In this document: one piece after another, positions 47,195-59,001 of the stretch
How the letters are laid out: each line of letters starts with the position of its first letter
Numbering within the stretch: the first letter of the stretch is position 1
DNA from: Punica granatum
Taxonomy: Eukaryota; Streptophyta; Magnoliopsida; Myrtales; Lythraceae
Assembly (NCBI RefSeq): GCF_007655135.1
Contig: NC_045129.1
Location: 18,202,274 to 18,266,273, forward strand
Reading direction: 5' to 3'
Length of the DNA: 64,000 nt
Made by a program: the position numbers and the translations under genes
The notes under the pieces: model-generated
The model's database searches: none
Told to the model about the DNA's origin: nothing
The model's input: the letters and a program-made list of their open reading frames with translations, nothing else

Positions 47195-48095
47195 TCGTTT
47201 ACCTAAACCCTTTGAACACCAGCACTCATTTTGAATCCCTTTGAACACCAATAATCAATAATTTTGAATCTCAGAAAGATCAGAAATACATAATATCACT
47301 CCCTTGTAACAAAACCATACGATGTGTTATAGTTAACGAATCGCGTTTCAAGTTGACAAACTTACTTACAGTGTAAGATTTCAATACTCCACTGAAAAGC
47401 ATCTCATGATTAGGACAAGTCGATGCCAAAATAAAAGTTTATATTTTTTCGGTGTGCATGAAAGCTCAACAGATCCCGACTAATCTAGCTTGAGTCGGAT
47501 AGGCCTACTAAGGGGGTCTCCAAGCATGAATTTTCTCCATTTACGAGATTCGAAACCGAGTCATTGCCTAAGTGAATAAGCGTCGAATCACTTGAATCAA
47601 CCCATATTGATATATATATATATATATAACATTAATCGCAGCCTGTGTATGTATATATACACGTTCACTTAAACCATGTTTAAGACCATCAGTAATTTTG
47701 GATCTATTTAAAGATCAGAAGTATATAACACCAGCCCTTTAACAAAACCAGAAGGTGTGGTATAGTCATCAATTTACGCTCCACATGACAAATTTTACTT
47801 GTAGTACTCTAAGATTTTAACACCCACTAAAACATCTCATAATCTCGGCAAATCGATGCCCAAACAAAAATTTATCTGAGACTATGTACATGTATAAGTT
47901 TATCTAAACCCATTTAACACCATTAATAATTTTGGATCTTGGAAAGAAAAAACATGCATAAGAAATCACATGGTGCGGTATAACTGGCAAACTACACTTT
48001 ACGTGGTGAAATTTACTTATACTATAAGATATTCGTCAATCCATTTAGAACACCTCATAGCTTGGACAAGCCGATATTTGAACAAAAATTAATCT
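47195..48095. repeat. Three diverged copies of a 200-270-bp repeat
   Basis: Copies at about 47,195-47,460, 47,655-47,875 and 47,885-48,095 share, in order, AACACCA..AAT, TTTTGAATCT/TTTTGGATCT, a TAACAAAACCA(T/G)A-like word, GGTGTGGTATAGT, ACTTACTT..GTAAGAT, ACATCTCAT and CGATGCC. The family looks like a common plant intergenic repeat. No element ends were identified. Confidence 0.65.
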
Positions 48096-48990
48096 TGATC
48101 AACAGGCTAAGAATACTTCGTTATTTTATTGGAGTGAAAAGAAAGAAAAAGAAAAAGAAGGGCAGAGACATCACCTGTGACCAGTGGCGAAGTCATAGGC
48201 TTATTTAGTGGAATGATTTCAAGAAATTCTTTAATCAAATGGATTGAAGGGTTTAGTTCCCAAGAAAGAATGAATAATATAAGGCCATCTATCACCTGCC
48301 AAAAAAGAAGAATAATTGCATGTGCTAAGCATAACGGAGCTTTGGGTTTTGGGGTGTGACTTTCAAGGGCACGCTTTGGACTGAATCAAGGAGACAGCAA
48401 CAATTTGCTTTGGCCTTTGGGGGGTCTTACATATGATTCTTAAAAGAATGTCTTTCTCTTGCCAATATTATTCATTGATATAATTAAATCAATTAATTGT
48501 TTAAGAAAAGCCAAATAGGGATAGAGAGCTTTGAAGTCCATTAAGATGCATTAAACAATCGGGAAAACCAAAAGCTTGCTCATTATAAAGTCACTATCAC
48601 TTTTTACACTTTGACCATCATCATAACATTAATCATAAGAGTTATAATTGCTAGCAAAAAGGTCAAGCAGAAAAGCTGGGATACATTTTTATGTCCAGAA
48701 ATTCTCTTGAAATTAATGGACAACTGACGATCGAGGGCACTAACAGAGCAACATGGTCAAATAGTGACTGAGGTTGATTGGTTATATATTTATCATTTTA
48801 ATCAGATGTCAAACTGAGGAAACGATACATGTACTATCGCAAAACCCCAGTAATTTAAGCCAAAAGCTGAAGCATAGTTCGGCTATCATCAAATCGAAGG
48901 ATTTCACTAGTCACCAGCCAACATCTATCGGTGAAAAAAGGGGACCCGTCGGCGGTCGACTCTCCCGGTACATGTATCAGACAATTGGTT

Positions 48991-50784
48991 TCAGACTTTA
49001 GGGCTGTGGTCAGGTTGTTGGAGAGGAAATGGATGGACTTGCATGGAACTGAATGCGTGGTTAAAAGACAAAGAGGAGAAGATAAGATTATTAATGGGGA
49101 GGCAATTGGTTGATGAAAAGTCAATCTTGGGCTCCAAGTTTTCTAGTTGCTTGATTTGCGACTGCAAAAACTTGAGATAGTTAGCAGCCTCATCAAGCAT
49201 CGAAGCCGTATCCATCTTAGTCCCACCTGGGACGAGCCTCTGCAGGACCCTAATGCGCTCACTGATCTTCTCCCTCCTTTGCCTAGCCGCCACAGTCTGT
49301 GGGTCCCTCGATATCCTAACGTTCTTTCGCTTGGGCTTCTCCACCACCTCCAGACCCAGATTCACAGGCCTGAAGGCTGCAGCCCGATATATCATCTCCT
49401 TCATCTGAGCAATGGCCTCCTGGTCGGGCTCCTGGTCGATGGACGAGGTCGGAGACGATGAGAGTGGGTACAACTGGAAACTTATGTTGGACGATGATGG
49501 GGCTAGGTTTTGATTCTCGCTTCGACTTTTTTCCGATCTGACTCTCTTGGATTTTGGTGGATTGACCTCGGAGATGAGTCGGAATCCGCCTTCACTTACA
49601 TTGTTCTTCCTCTTGTTTGTTCCTTCCTTCCCCTTTGCCTTATTATCCTGCAGGCTGGCACTATTGTTCTCTGACTCTCCAGAAGAAATGGCCCCGCACG
49701 ACCCAAAGTTCCAGAAGCTTCTTGAATGTACATCCCGCAAGATCATGGACGATGACATGGCACATTCTTCCACTGACCCTTCAGTGTTGCCATTGGTCGC
49801 CGAGAACAAGCAGTCAAACATGTCGAGTGAGTCCTTTGTACTCGAATTTGCAACATTTGGGCCATTGTCTGCTGGGCCAACTGCCACTGGCGTGCCCACT
49901 GGTTGCAGATTCATGCAGCTCGACAGGATTGGGTGTGTCGATTGAGACGTGGGAGCAATCAGCACCGAGCAATGAACCTGATTATTGCTCTGTACCAACC
50001 TCGCTGAATTTGAGTACTCAATGAGTGATGCTTGAGCCCGCTGAAGATCTATTTGATGTGGGATCGAGTCAATGACATCGTAAGGAGCAGGACCATAGCG
50101 AGAAGGATGTCGCCCCAGAGTATCATCGCTCCACAAAGGCATGCACTCGGTGACTTCCAGTCCATCCCAAACGAAACATTCCATACTGGTGCTTTTCTGG
50201 ACCGAGAATCTTGTCTTTGATGCCAAAATCCTAGAATAGATGAAGAAGACCGAGATTGATATCATCGGCAAATTTGGAGAGTGATAATTAAGTCGAAGCG
50301 ATATCACTGTCGTATGGAATCCTTCGGCGTGGGGGAGCAATGGGCAAGGTATGATGAAACATGAGAACGCAATAAATATTCACGCATGCGTACATAACAA
50401 GAATCACATTTAGGTCGGGTGCATGTATGCCGACATATTAGTTGTGGGGGACATACAATTAATAGTTGATATCGACTCAACTGACCTCTAGTCAACTGTA
50501 TACAAGCAAGCAGGACTAATAACGATCTGAAAACTGTCAACTTGGAAAATGAGGATGTACATACCTATTTGTTGGTACTTTCTCTTCTTCGGAACTCAAC
50601 CACGGTGCAATTAAACTAGAAATGTGTGAGATTGGGAGAACCAAAGTCCCTGAGGGCAAATCACTGGGAAGAAGATATGATGATCAGAACTCATTAGATC
50701 AGCTTCTGTATCTTCTTCCTTCATGGGGTAGCTATATATATATATATATATATATATATGTAGACACACATTTCATATATATAG

Positions 50785-50817
<33 letters not shown>

Positions 50818-51219
50818 TACATAGATATGTATAGGTATATGTATATGATGATGACGATGAGAGCTAGATGAACTGCAGCTATCACATAGGAAGAAAACGG
50901 CCTGAGGTAGCAGAAGCCATTTTGGCAACTGAAAGGCTTAGCTTTCCCTAAAGATGGTGAAAAGGAATCCCATTGGTTGACTGAAGATTTGTTACGTATA
51001 CATATCCTATGTATAGGCATATGTCGATGAAAATCAACTTATATGACTACTAAATATAAATAGTATCTGGTTCGATCTGATCACCGTTGTTATTAAGGAA
51101 AAGGGCTCACTTACATTTGCAAGATACCATGAAAACTAAAACCAGGGAGTGTTGTCTGTCTCTCTTACCGGAACGTAAGAAGGGTGCAACTGATGATGAA
51201 GAAACTGCTCAGAATTCAT
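48991..51219 (-). CDS. bHLH transcription factor, subgroup VIIIb (HEC/bHLH87-like)
   Basis: The main exon (48,991-50,196) encodes a protein with the bHLH domain at about residues 305-371: [59 protein letters not shown]. This is nearly diagnostic of the HEC/bHLH87 group of nuclear regulators. The basic region has Q-A-R where canonical E-box binders have H-E-R. An upstream exon at 51,169-51,219 ([17 protein letters not shown]) with a GTAAGA donor joins in phase to the acceptor GGTCCAG at 50,197, giving 418 residues. Otherwise translation would start at ATG 50,184 (397 residues). A nuclear-signal-like [11 protein letters not shown] lies before the domain. No stop or frameshift is seen. Confidence 0.88.
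50731..50830. repeat. TA microsatellite in the bHLH first intron
   Basis: Runs of (TA)n, interrupted, lie between the two proposed exons of the bHLH gene. Confidence 0.85.
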
Positions 51220-51380
51220 TGGTTGATCAGATGTGCGTGTGTAGTTGATCCAGAGCCTGGCCGGATGTTGTCGACGAGGGAGATTTGAAGTTTTCCCTGC
51301 TTCTTATTAAGCGGCCATGGGAGAAGAGTACTAATTCCTTGATTTGATAGAGAGGAGGATGTTTGTTGGAAGAGAAAGCT

Positions 51381-51387
51381 TTATATA
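51381..51387 (-). promoter_or_regulatory. TATA box of the bHLH gene
   Basis: TATATAA on the minus strand lies about 165 bases upstream of the proposed first ATG at 51,219. This supports the upstream exon as the true 5' end. Confidence 0.5.
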
Positions 51388-51399
51388 CATACATAGGAT

Positions 51400-53617
51400 G
51401 AGAGAACATTATTACATTTTAAATTTTAAATTTTAAATTTTTTATTAAATATATATAAATATAAATCCTTTTGTCGAACAAATATACAAACAAAAGAGTT
51501 GAAGACGTTGAGCATGAGAAAAAGAATATATACCAAAACATATATAACAAAGATATTTCCCCTCTGTCCAAAAGGAGAAATGGATCTTGAAGAGATAAGG
51601 TTTTGGGTCAGCTTGGTGGGTTTGTAAAGATAAATTCTCCAATTTACCTACAATAAAATTCGAGATACAATTACATGATGTGTAGGCAGGCACGGATAGA
51701 TTTAGGACGGATTTAGTTTAGATACGGATACTGGATGCTAAATGAAATTGAACACGGTTACCACATAACATAGTCATGATAATCAATTTCTCACCAAAAA
51801 ACAAAATGGAGCAATTCTAGAATGTCCTTGTGAGTTTTGTCTATGAATAAACAAGGACATAAATAATTTATTTCCCTTTGAATCTGAATTGGGTTTTATT
51901 TGTTTACTTTTTTAGTTTTAAAAATTGAGTTTCATGCTCTGTTTTTTTTTTCTGTCCATTTATATTAATCTTCTGGAGTGGTGGAAAGATCTGACTCTCC
52001 TTTTTGTTGGTCGTGCCATTCCATGCGTTCTGTAAAGTTTCTGCAAAAATTGCAGCCAAATTCTTGAAAGCATCTTTTGAACAGTTCCACTCTTTCTCTC
52101 TCTCTTGAGCTTTGAGATTGAAATTAATCATGAATTAATCATCACGCTTTATGATTCACTTTCTAAGTATACTGCTCCTTTTCACTTTTTTTGATAAGTC
52201 ACTGCTCCTTTTCACTTGCTATGGAAACCAATGGTATCAAGGCAGAGAACTACACTGGGTAATAATTTCCATACAGAACTGCTGCTTTTTTATATGGAAA
52301 TTCTATAATACATTTCTTTTCGGCCCATAAATCCTAATGAATGTGAAGTTATCGATTTTTATTTCGCTTAAATAAGATTTTAAATTCAAGTATTGTAAGT
52401 GGAGAAAATCCACGTTGAGAGAATTTTATTCCTTAGTGAATTAACACGACTCAAATCGAATTAATCAAGATCATTTGAGCTTTCAAGTACTAAGAGCGTA
52501 CATAAAAAAAAATCTATCATACATTTACACAAACGGTTCATGAAAGCTCCATTACCTGTGCATTTAAATTTTTCAAAGCTTCTACCTGTACTTCCCACTG
52601 ACCACCACAGGATTACTAAGAAATAAAACAATATATTTGGTATTGTTTCGGTGTTATTCTGAATTTATTCGTTTCAAAATCCAGAATTCAATAAATTCAC
52701 TTTCCTAATTAGAGGCTCATATTGAAAGATTTATGAAAGATTCATCATAAAAATGCGAGAAAATATATGAATTTGTCTTTGTAAAATATTTTTTTGGATG
52801 GGTGGCTACGCAAAACTAGTAAAATAAAAAACTAAATTCTTACAAGAGGTTTGTTGAGGGTTGCCATATTTGAATTATAAGAACCGGCAACGGTATGTTG
52901 CGAGGGAGTGGGACTTGAATGCATATTGGAAATATAAGCATTAGTTGGGGAAAGAAAACATAAGGATATGGTTCAATATGGAATTGAACTTTCAGTGGAA
53001 AATTTTTATCTATAATGTGAAGGTCTGAAATTTACTGGAAGCACCTCAAATCTAAAATTAAGTTGATGTGAATAGGATTAGCCTTAATCGATGAGCTGAG
53101 AACACTCATGATTTCTCCGGAAAAAAGAAGAAGAAGAAGAAGAAATAGTTGGATAACAGAGAGAACAAACAAGCAAATTCGCAAGTGGTGTGCCAATTTA
53201 GAAATCGGGTCTCTTTAATTATAAAAACATCCTAGTCCTAGTTTCGATATCTTCACACCAACATCATCAATTCTATATAGATATTATAGAGTGGCAATAA
53301 TCTGTGTGCGTGCTAGTGATTTGTCTGAGGGATAGAGAGAAGGAGAATAAAAAATTGTTTCCGAGGACTGCCCACGTGCACGCCATTCAATCACAGCTCA
53401 TAGTTGAATGAATTAATGGGTTCCCGTTGCTCTTTAGATTGTCAAACTCGTCCTAAGTATTTTACCCCCGCACCTTTTCCAATTAGACGATTATTTGGCG
53501 CAACATTTTTCTTGCCTTTAGGAATACTCTAAGGAAGTGTACCTGCGCGATGTTGCGGGTCAACTAATTATAGTCAAGAATTTAGACAAACAAAAAGTAA
53601 AATTATTTGATACAATC
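51400..53617. other. Intergenic AT-rich DNA
   Basis: Simple repeats occur (TTTTAAA at 51,418-51,441 and AAG at about 53,125-53,143). I see no gene or element boundary. Confidence 0.5.
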
Positions 53618-53625
53618 ACTTTTTT

Positions 53626-54175
53626 CAGTGTTATCAGAGTCGGACCGGATGATGAATCGGAAAGGGTACGGGTTCATGGGTTTACGGGTCAAACCAGAGG
53701 TTCGATGGATCGGACCGCACATTTATTTAAAATAAAATAAATATTCATATTATTAAAAAATTATGATAATTAAGATAAAAGTATGATGATTTTAAAGAAA
53801 TATAACAATAGTATAAGAAAGTATCTATATTTAATATTTCTTACTTCAAAATAAATATTTTATTTTAATAAGTACTTAAAAGTAGAGTTAAAAGAACAAA
53901 AAGGTGGTGGTGGCTTGGTTGGTAGTATGCTAGTATGAGAAGCAAGAGATCACGAGTTCAAATCTTTATAAAACCAATCAATTTTTACATTAAATAGGAA
54001 ACCCATAAAACCTATAGAATCGGCTGGTTCAATGGAATTTTGCTTAAAATCGACCGGTTCAATGGGTTCGGCGGTTCAAAGCTGCAATTTCGATTTTTAG
54101 GTGAATCGGACCGGACATGGTGCCGGTTTCCAGTTGAACAGGCCGGTCCGGTCCGGTCCGGTTCAGATAACAATG
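53626..54175. mobile_element. Non-autonomous hAT-type element
   Basis: The ends CAGTGTTATCAGAGTCGGACC and the complement of the right end (CATTGTTATCTGAACCGGACC) form a terminal inverted repeat. Both sides are flanked by the perfect 8-bp duplication ACTTTTTT (53,618-53,625 and 54,176-54,183), as expected for hAT. No transposase is present. The interior at about 53,905-53,965 has tRNA-promoter-like words (TGGCTTGGTTGG and GAGTTCAAATC), which may be a SINE inside it. Confidence 0.8.
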
Positions 54176-54311
54176 ACTTTTTTAATGATTTATATAAAGA
54201 TAATTTATTAATTTTAATTTCTCTAAAGATACAAATTTAAATATTCAAAAATATAGCCAGTGAAAAATCTTGCAAAAATTAATAGTGTGACTTAATAATA
54301 ATATTACATAA

Positions 54312-54465
54312 TCTATATTTATATATATATATATATATAAAGTTGCATCCTCATAATAAATAGGGCTAGAAAAGTAATTTCATATCTAGTATAAGATTAT
54401 AAAAGTAAATGTTTAAATAAACAATTATAAATGTACATACCACTAGGACTAAATTAGTAAATGCA
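54312..54465. mobile_element. Helitron-like 5' end
   Basis: After an A, TCTATATTTATATATA leads to TATAAAGTTGCATCC and AATAAATAGGGCTAGAAAAGTAAT. Similar starts lie at about 55,655 and 63,042. The element is interrupted by the Mutator-type MITEs that follow. Confidence 0.5.
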
Positions 54466-54474
54466 TATAAATTA

Positions 54475-54793
54475 GAGGTTTTTACCTAAAATGACCCATG
54501 CTTTGTCCGTTTTATCAAATTTATCACATGGTTTACTTTATGCATCAAATCTATCTCGGCGCTATCTTTTCCGTCGACATCTAACGACCGTGCTGACGTG
54601 GCACGTTGAGAGATAGTGGGCCACACTTGCCACGTAAGCGCCACGTCAGCACGTCTGTTAGATGTCGACGGAAAAGATAACACCGGGATAGATTTGATGC
54701 AAAAAGTAAACCATGGGATAGATTTGACAAAAAAACGCATATGATAGATTTGACAAAACGGGCAAACCATGGGCCATTTTAGGTAAATACCCC
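54475..54793. mobile_element. Mutator-type MITE, copy 1
   Basis: The 319-bp element has long inverted ends (GAGGTTTTTACCTAAAATG and the complement of CCATTTTAGGTAAATACCCC). It is flanked by the perfect 9-bp duplication TATAAATTA (54,466-54,474 and 54,794-54,802). Most of its length is palindromic, with GTCGACGGAAAAGATAAC and the inverse CTATCTTTTCCGTCGAC near the middle. Confidence 0.9.
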
Positions 54794-54853
54794 TATAAAT
54801 TATTAAATATTTAATAATTTTATTATATAAGCACATTCTTGATTTAAAATATA

Positions 54854-55199
54854 GGGGTTTTTACCTAAAATGGCCCATGATTTATCCGTTTTGTCAAATC
54901 TATCATATGTTTTTTTTTGGTCAAATATATTCCATGGTTTACTTTTTACATCAAATCTATCCCGGCGTTATATTTTTCGTCAATATTTAACGGCCATGCT
55001 GCTATGGCACGTTGAGAGATAGTGGGCCACACTTGCCACGTAGGCGCCACGTCAGCACGGCTGTTAGATATCGACGTAAAAGATAACGCCGGGATAGATT
55101 TGATGCAAAAAATAAACCATGTGATAGATTTGACAAAAAAAAGCATATAATAAATTTGATAAAACGGATAAACCATAGGCCATTTTAGGTAAATTCTCC
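54854..55199. mobile_element. Mutator-type MITE, copy 2
   Basis: It is the same family and orientation as copy 1, 346 bp, starting GGGGTTTTTACCTAAAATGG. It is flanked by the perfect 9-bp duplication TAAAATATA (54,845-54,853 and 55,200-55,208). The different duplication shows an independent insertion. Confidence 0.9.
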
Positions 55200-55805
55200 T
55201 AAAATATATAATCTCATAATTTATTTATAAAAAATACAACTTCTTAAATGAAATATCTATAAGAAACTTTTTGAAATAATTAGTAACTAAAAGAAAGATA
55301 TATTACATGCAATAAGTATGTCTAAATATTGAATACTTTTGAAACAATAAAAGATAAATCTATTTAAAAATTATTAAAAATTCTTTTTTTACAAAATACA
55401 TGGAGGTCATCTATTACATTTTTTAGAATATAACATGTTTTCTAAGTGATATCATTTTCTTCATTCATATTTGTTACTACAATTCATTCCCAATTATTCT
55501 GAATTTGTTATTGTATACATTAATATTTAAATGTTTTCAAGAGTATATATAACTTAGTAAAAATTTCAATTGTGATGTCAAATTTTTTGAAAATTCATCT
55601 AAAAATAACCGCCGTAAATAATAATTTGTGCATTACACAAGCAAAAAAGGTAGTATATATATGAAGTTGTATCCCCATAATAAATTGGATTAGAAAAGTA
55701 ATTTAATCGTATAGAGTCATAGAGGTAATCATCTAAACAAATAATTATAAATGTATATACAATCAGGATTAAATTACTAAACGCGTATATATCATTAAAT
55801 ACTTA

Positions 55806-56040
55806 TGGCTCGTTTGGTTGTAAGTATAATTTTAAAATCATAACTTAACTTAATTCTACCCATATCCAAACAAAATAACTCATTAAAAGTCAAATAGGTG
55901 GGCCCCATACATAAAAATATTTATGCCACTATATTATAATATAACTCCATTATAATAAATTTACAACACTATCACTCCATTTTGTCCTTTTCAAAATCAA
56001 AATCTCATTTTAAAATGCTACTGTTAAACCAAACGCGTTG
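55806..56040. mobile_element. MITE-like element of the GTTTGGTT class
   Basis: The left end GGCTCGTTTGGTT is mirrored by AACCAAACGCG on the right. The interior is AT-rich and partly palindromic. The target duplication is not clear. Confidence 0.55.
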
Positions 56041-56639
56041 TTAATAATTGTATTATACAAGCACATTCTTGATTTAAATAAATAATCTCAAAATTTATTT
56101 ATAAAGAATACAATTTCTTAAAGTAAATATCTAAAAAAAAAACTTTTCCACATAATTAGTTACTAAAAGAAAAATCTACTATATGCAATAAGTATGTCTA
56201 AATATTGAATGCTTTTGAAATAGTAATGGATAAATCGATTTAAAAATTATTAAAAATCGATGATTTGCACTTCTTATTTTGCAAAATACATGGAGGTTAT
56301 CTATTATAATTTTTGAGAATATGATATTTAAGAAAATATAATATGTTTTCTAAGTAATATCATTTTCTAACTTCATGCATATTTGGTATTATAATTCATA
56401 TCCAATTACTCTGAATTCATTATTGCATGCACTAATATTTAAATGCTTTCAATTTAAAAATATATCTAACTTAATGAAAATTTCAATTGTGATGTTAAAA
56501 TTTTTAAAAATGCATGGGTCAAGCTTGGCTTCATCAACCCGGTTTGGGCCGTTTCTCGCATACATGATCTATTACACACAACATTGGACAAATATACGTT
56601 AAGTTAGTATTGGCACGCAAAACGAGAAACAGTAAAATC

Positions 56640-58298
56640 ATGAAATAAAGTTGGATCGAGTTCGAGGAGGCCATGGTCGACCCAAGCAAGGTCGGGAGAG
56701 GTCTCAACCTCACTAGGACCAAAACCCCTCTTGACCCAACTTGAGTCGTGGTGGTTTTCTCCTCCTTGATCTCCACCTTATGCCCCACAAGTGCGATGAA
56801 ATTAAAGAGACCTACTCTTCTAAGGGCAGGAAATTATAGCTATGCCTTGGGGCGTGATTTGTGGTCTCGTAACTAGGGCGAGGTGCAAGGAGGTTGGGTC
56901 ATTCGGGTAACCGGAGTAGAACCCAGTTGGAGAGAGGGTTAGGCACGGCTGGAGGAGGCGGGGCACGGTTACCTGGGACTGGTGGAGGGTCCTTAAACGC
57001 GGCTAGAGGCGGCTCTCGGGTCAAGAAGTAGTAGGGTCACCCGACTGGAAGGGAACCAGAAAGAGAGAGGAGGATATCCAAGAAGGAGGATGAGAGTGGC
57101 TCACACTGTGGAGCGACTCTTGGATCGTGACCTCCTTGTCATGGGGAAGAGAGAAGGCCGTGGGTGGCTCGTCAAAAGGTGTGGGTACGACTCACCTTAG
57201 TCGTGAAGGTCAGAAGCTCATCAAGAAAGGAAGGAGGCTTGAGGTACCGGTACAGGAACGGGCTATAGGGGTCTCCAAATGAAGAAAATTACCTCACCAA
57301 TGGATTCGAAAGGTCGAATACATGTGGGGTATGTAATTTGTGTCGACCTTTGTGTGTTTGTGTTCTGAGCCAGTCGTTTTAATATGCGTTGTCGTTGGGG
57401 TAGAACAGTTGACTTTGCGGTCACCGCTACAAATGGAAAATCGGAGACGACCCGGTGACCTGCAATCGGGCTTCTTCAACTGTTTCTTGAGTGTCTCGAG
57501 GTGCCTAGAGACCACTTTATTATCTGTTTATCTAAAACGGATCCCGACGGTTTGTCGGGCAGGTTTGAAACCTTTTTGGAGCTACTCGGAAAGCCTGAGT
57601 AATTTGTGCAGTTCGATCTTAAATGAATCCCCTAGCCCTTGGGATTATTGGAACTAGGCTAGCCTGACCTCGAGTGTTAAAATTTTGCCAAACAAGTTTC
57701 CGATTCTAGATTCTCGTTGAAAAAGGCCATTTTTTTCTACTCGGGAATCACTTGTGAAGTGAAGATGACTTCCGGAGAGTGGTCTGAAATGAGCCCCATG
57801 ATCCTGAGAGTCCCTGGACCTGGCTAGGCCTTACCTCGGGTGTCCACGATTCACTTAAAGAGCTGGTGTCTCGGGAACCTCGTTGGAAGGGTCATCTGCG
57901 ATTACTTAGGAATACTCCGGCTCGAGCAGATAATTTGTGAAATGTGCTCAGAGTGCTCTTCATCAGTTTGGCACTGTGAGAGATTTTTAGAACCTCATAT
58001 TTGATACCTTTTGATGGTCCGTTAAAGCGGTAGTGAATAGTGTTGTCGACATCGGTTCTTATTAGCTTGAGATCAGACGTTGTTTGAGTTCTCCGATTGC
58101 TCTGTGGGATTTGTGGAGGACCTTGAAGGCTTCTCTGTTGTCATGCCCTAGGGTCGTCTGCCTAACCATGTTGACTCGGCTATGAATAGTAACCCGGTGG
58201 TTTGCCGGGTCATCTTTTGTTAGAATCCTGTGAGTTGTAGTAATGAGCGCTGTTGATATTCTTTCCTAGAACCAGTGGACCAAAACGGAATGCTGACA
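56640..58298 (-). repeat. Fragment of a Tat-type LTR (5' part)
   Basis: The minus strand starts TGTCAGCATTCCGTTTTGG at 58,298. The segment aligns, with divergence, to the 5' part of the solo LTR at 24,053-29,117. Paired landmarks are AACAGTTGACTTTGC at 57,405 against ATAGTTGACTCTTAAG at 28,067, and GACCCGACTGGA-like words at about 57,030 and 27,055. The distal part of the LTR is missing. Confidence 0.75.
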
Positions 58299-58955
58299 GT
58301 GGGGAAAGGAAAATTAGAGTGGTTTTGTGAGGTAGCATCAATGCAGGCATCAAATTCAGTTGTTTTGATATTCCACATCGATCAAGTGCAAATTTGGGGT
58401 AACCTCATTCTTGAGCAACTTATTCAATAAGAGAGCTCAGGAATTCAGGCCCACTCCATTTCCCTTCTATCTCCTTCCCCTCTCTGTCCCTCCTCTTCTG
58501 TTCATGCTCCCGCAACCCCTACTCCTCGATGGCCTTGTCTGTTGATAGAAGTTTTTTAAAAAAATCATATTTAAAATTTCGTTGCCGCTCACAAATATCC
58601 TCCTCTCTAATTCAAGTTAAAAATTCTCGATTTGAATAAAAATATTTAATCAAAGATTTAATGATCTTATCATGATTCCTTTCCCTCTCTAGGCATATAT
58701 CATTTGTTAGGGAATGTCTATAAGAATTTGTTGGGTGTAACTACGTGCTACAGCTATCTTACCAAAAAAGAAAAAAAAGTGCTAGTGTGAACTATAAACA
58801 CAAGGGAAAATAAATCTAGTATTGCTGCAAATTCAGACATGTTACTGTAGATGCAAAATTTATAATTAACTTAATTTCACTAATTTTGAATTATATATTT
58901 GAAATTTTTTATATAAAATACAAGCCAAGGTACTTATTTTACAAAATTTCCTCCT

Positions 58956-59001
<46 letters not shown>

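Noticed and set aside
49147..50024. Several plus-strand ORFs up to 135 codons
   Set aside because: They are antisense shadows of the bHLH exon.
50600..51020. ORFs consisting of Tyr-Ile repeats
   Set aside because: They are translations of the TA microsatellite in the bHLH intron.
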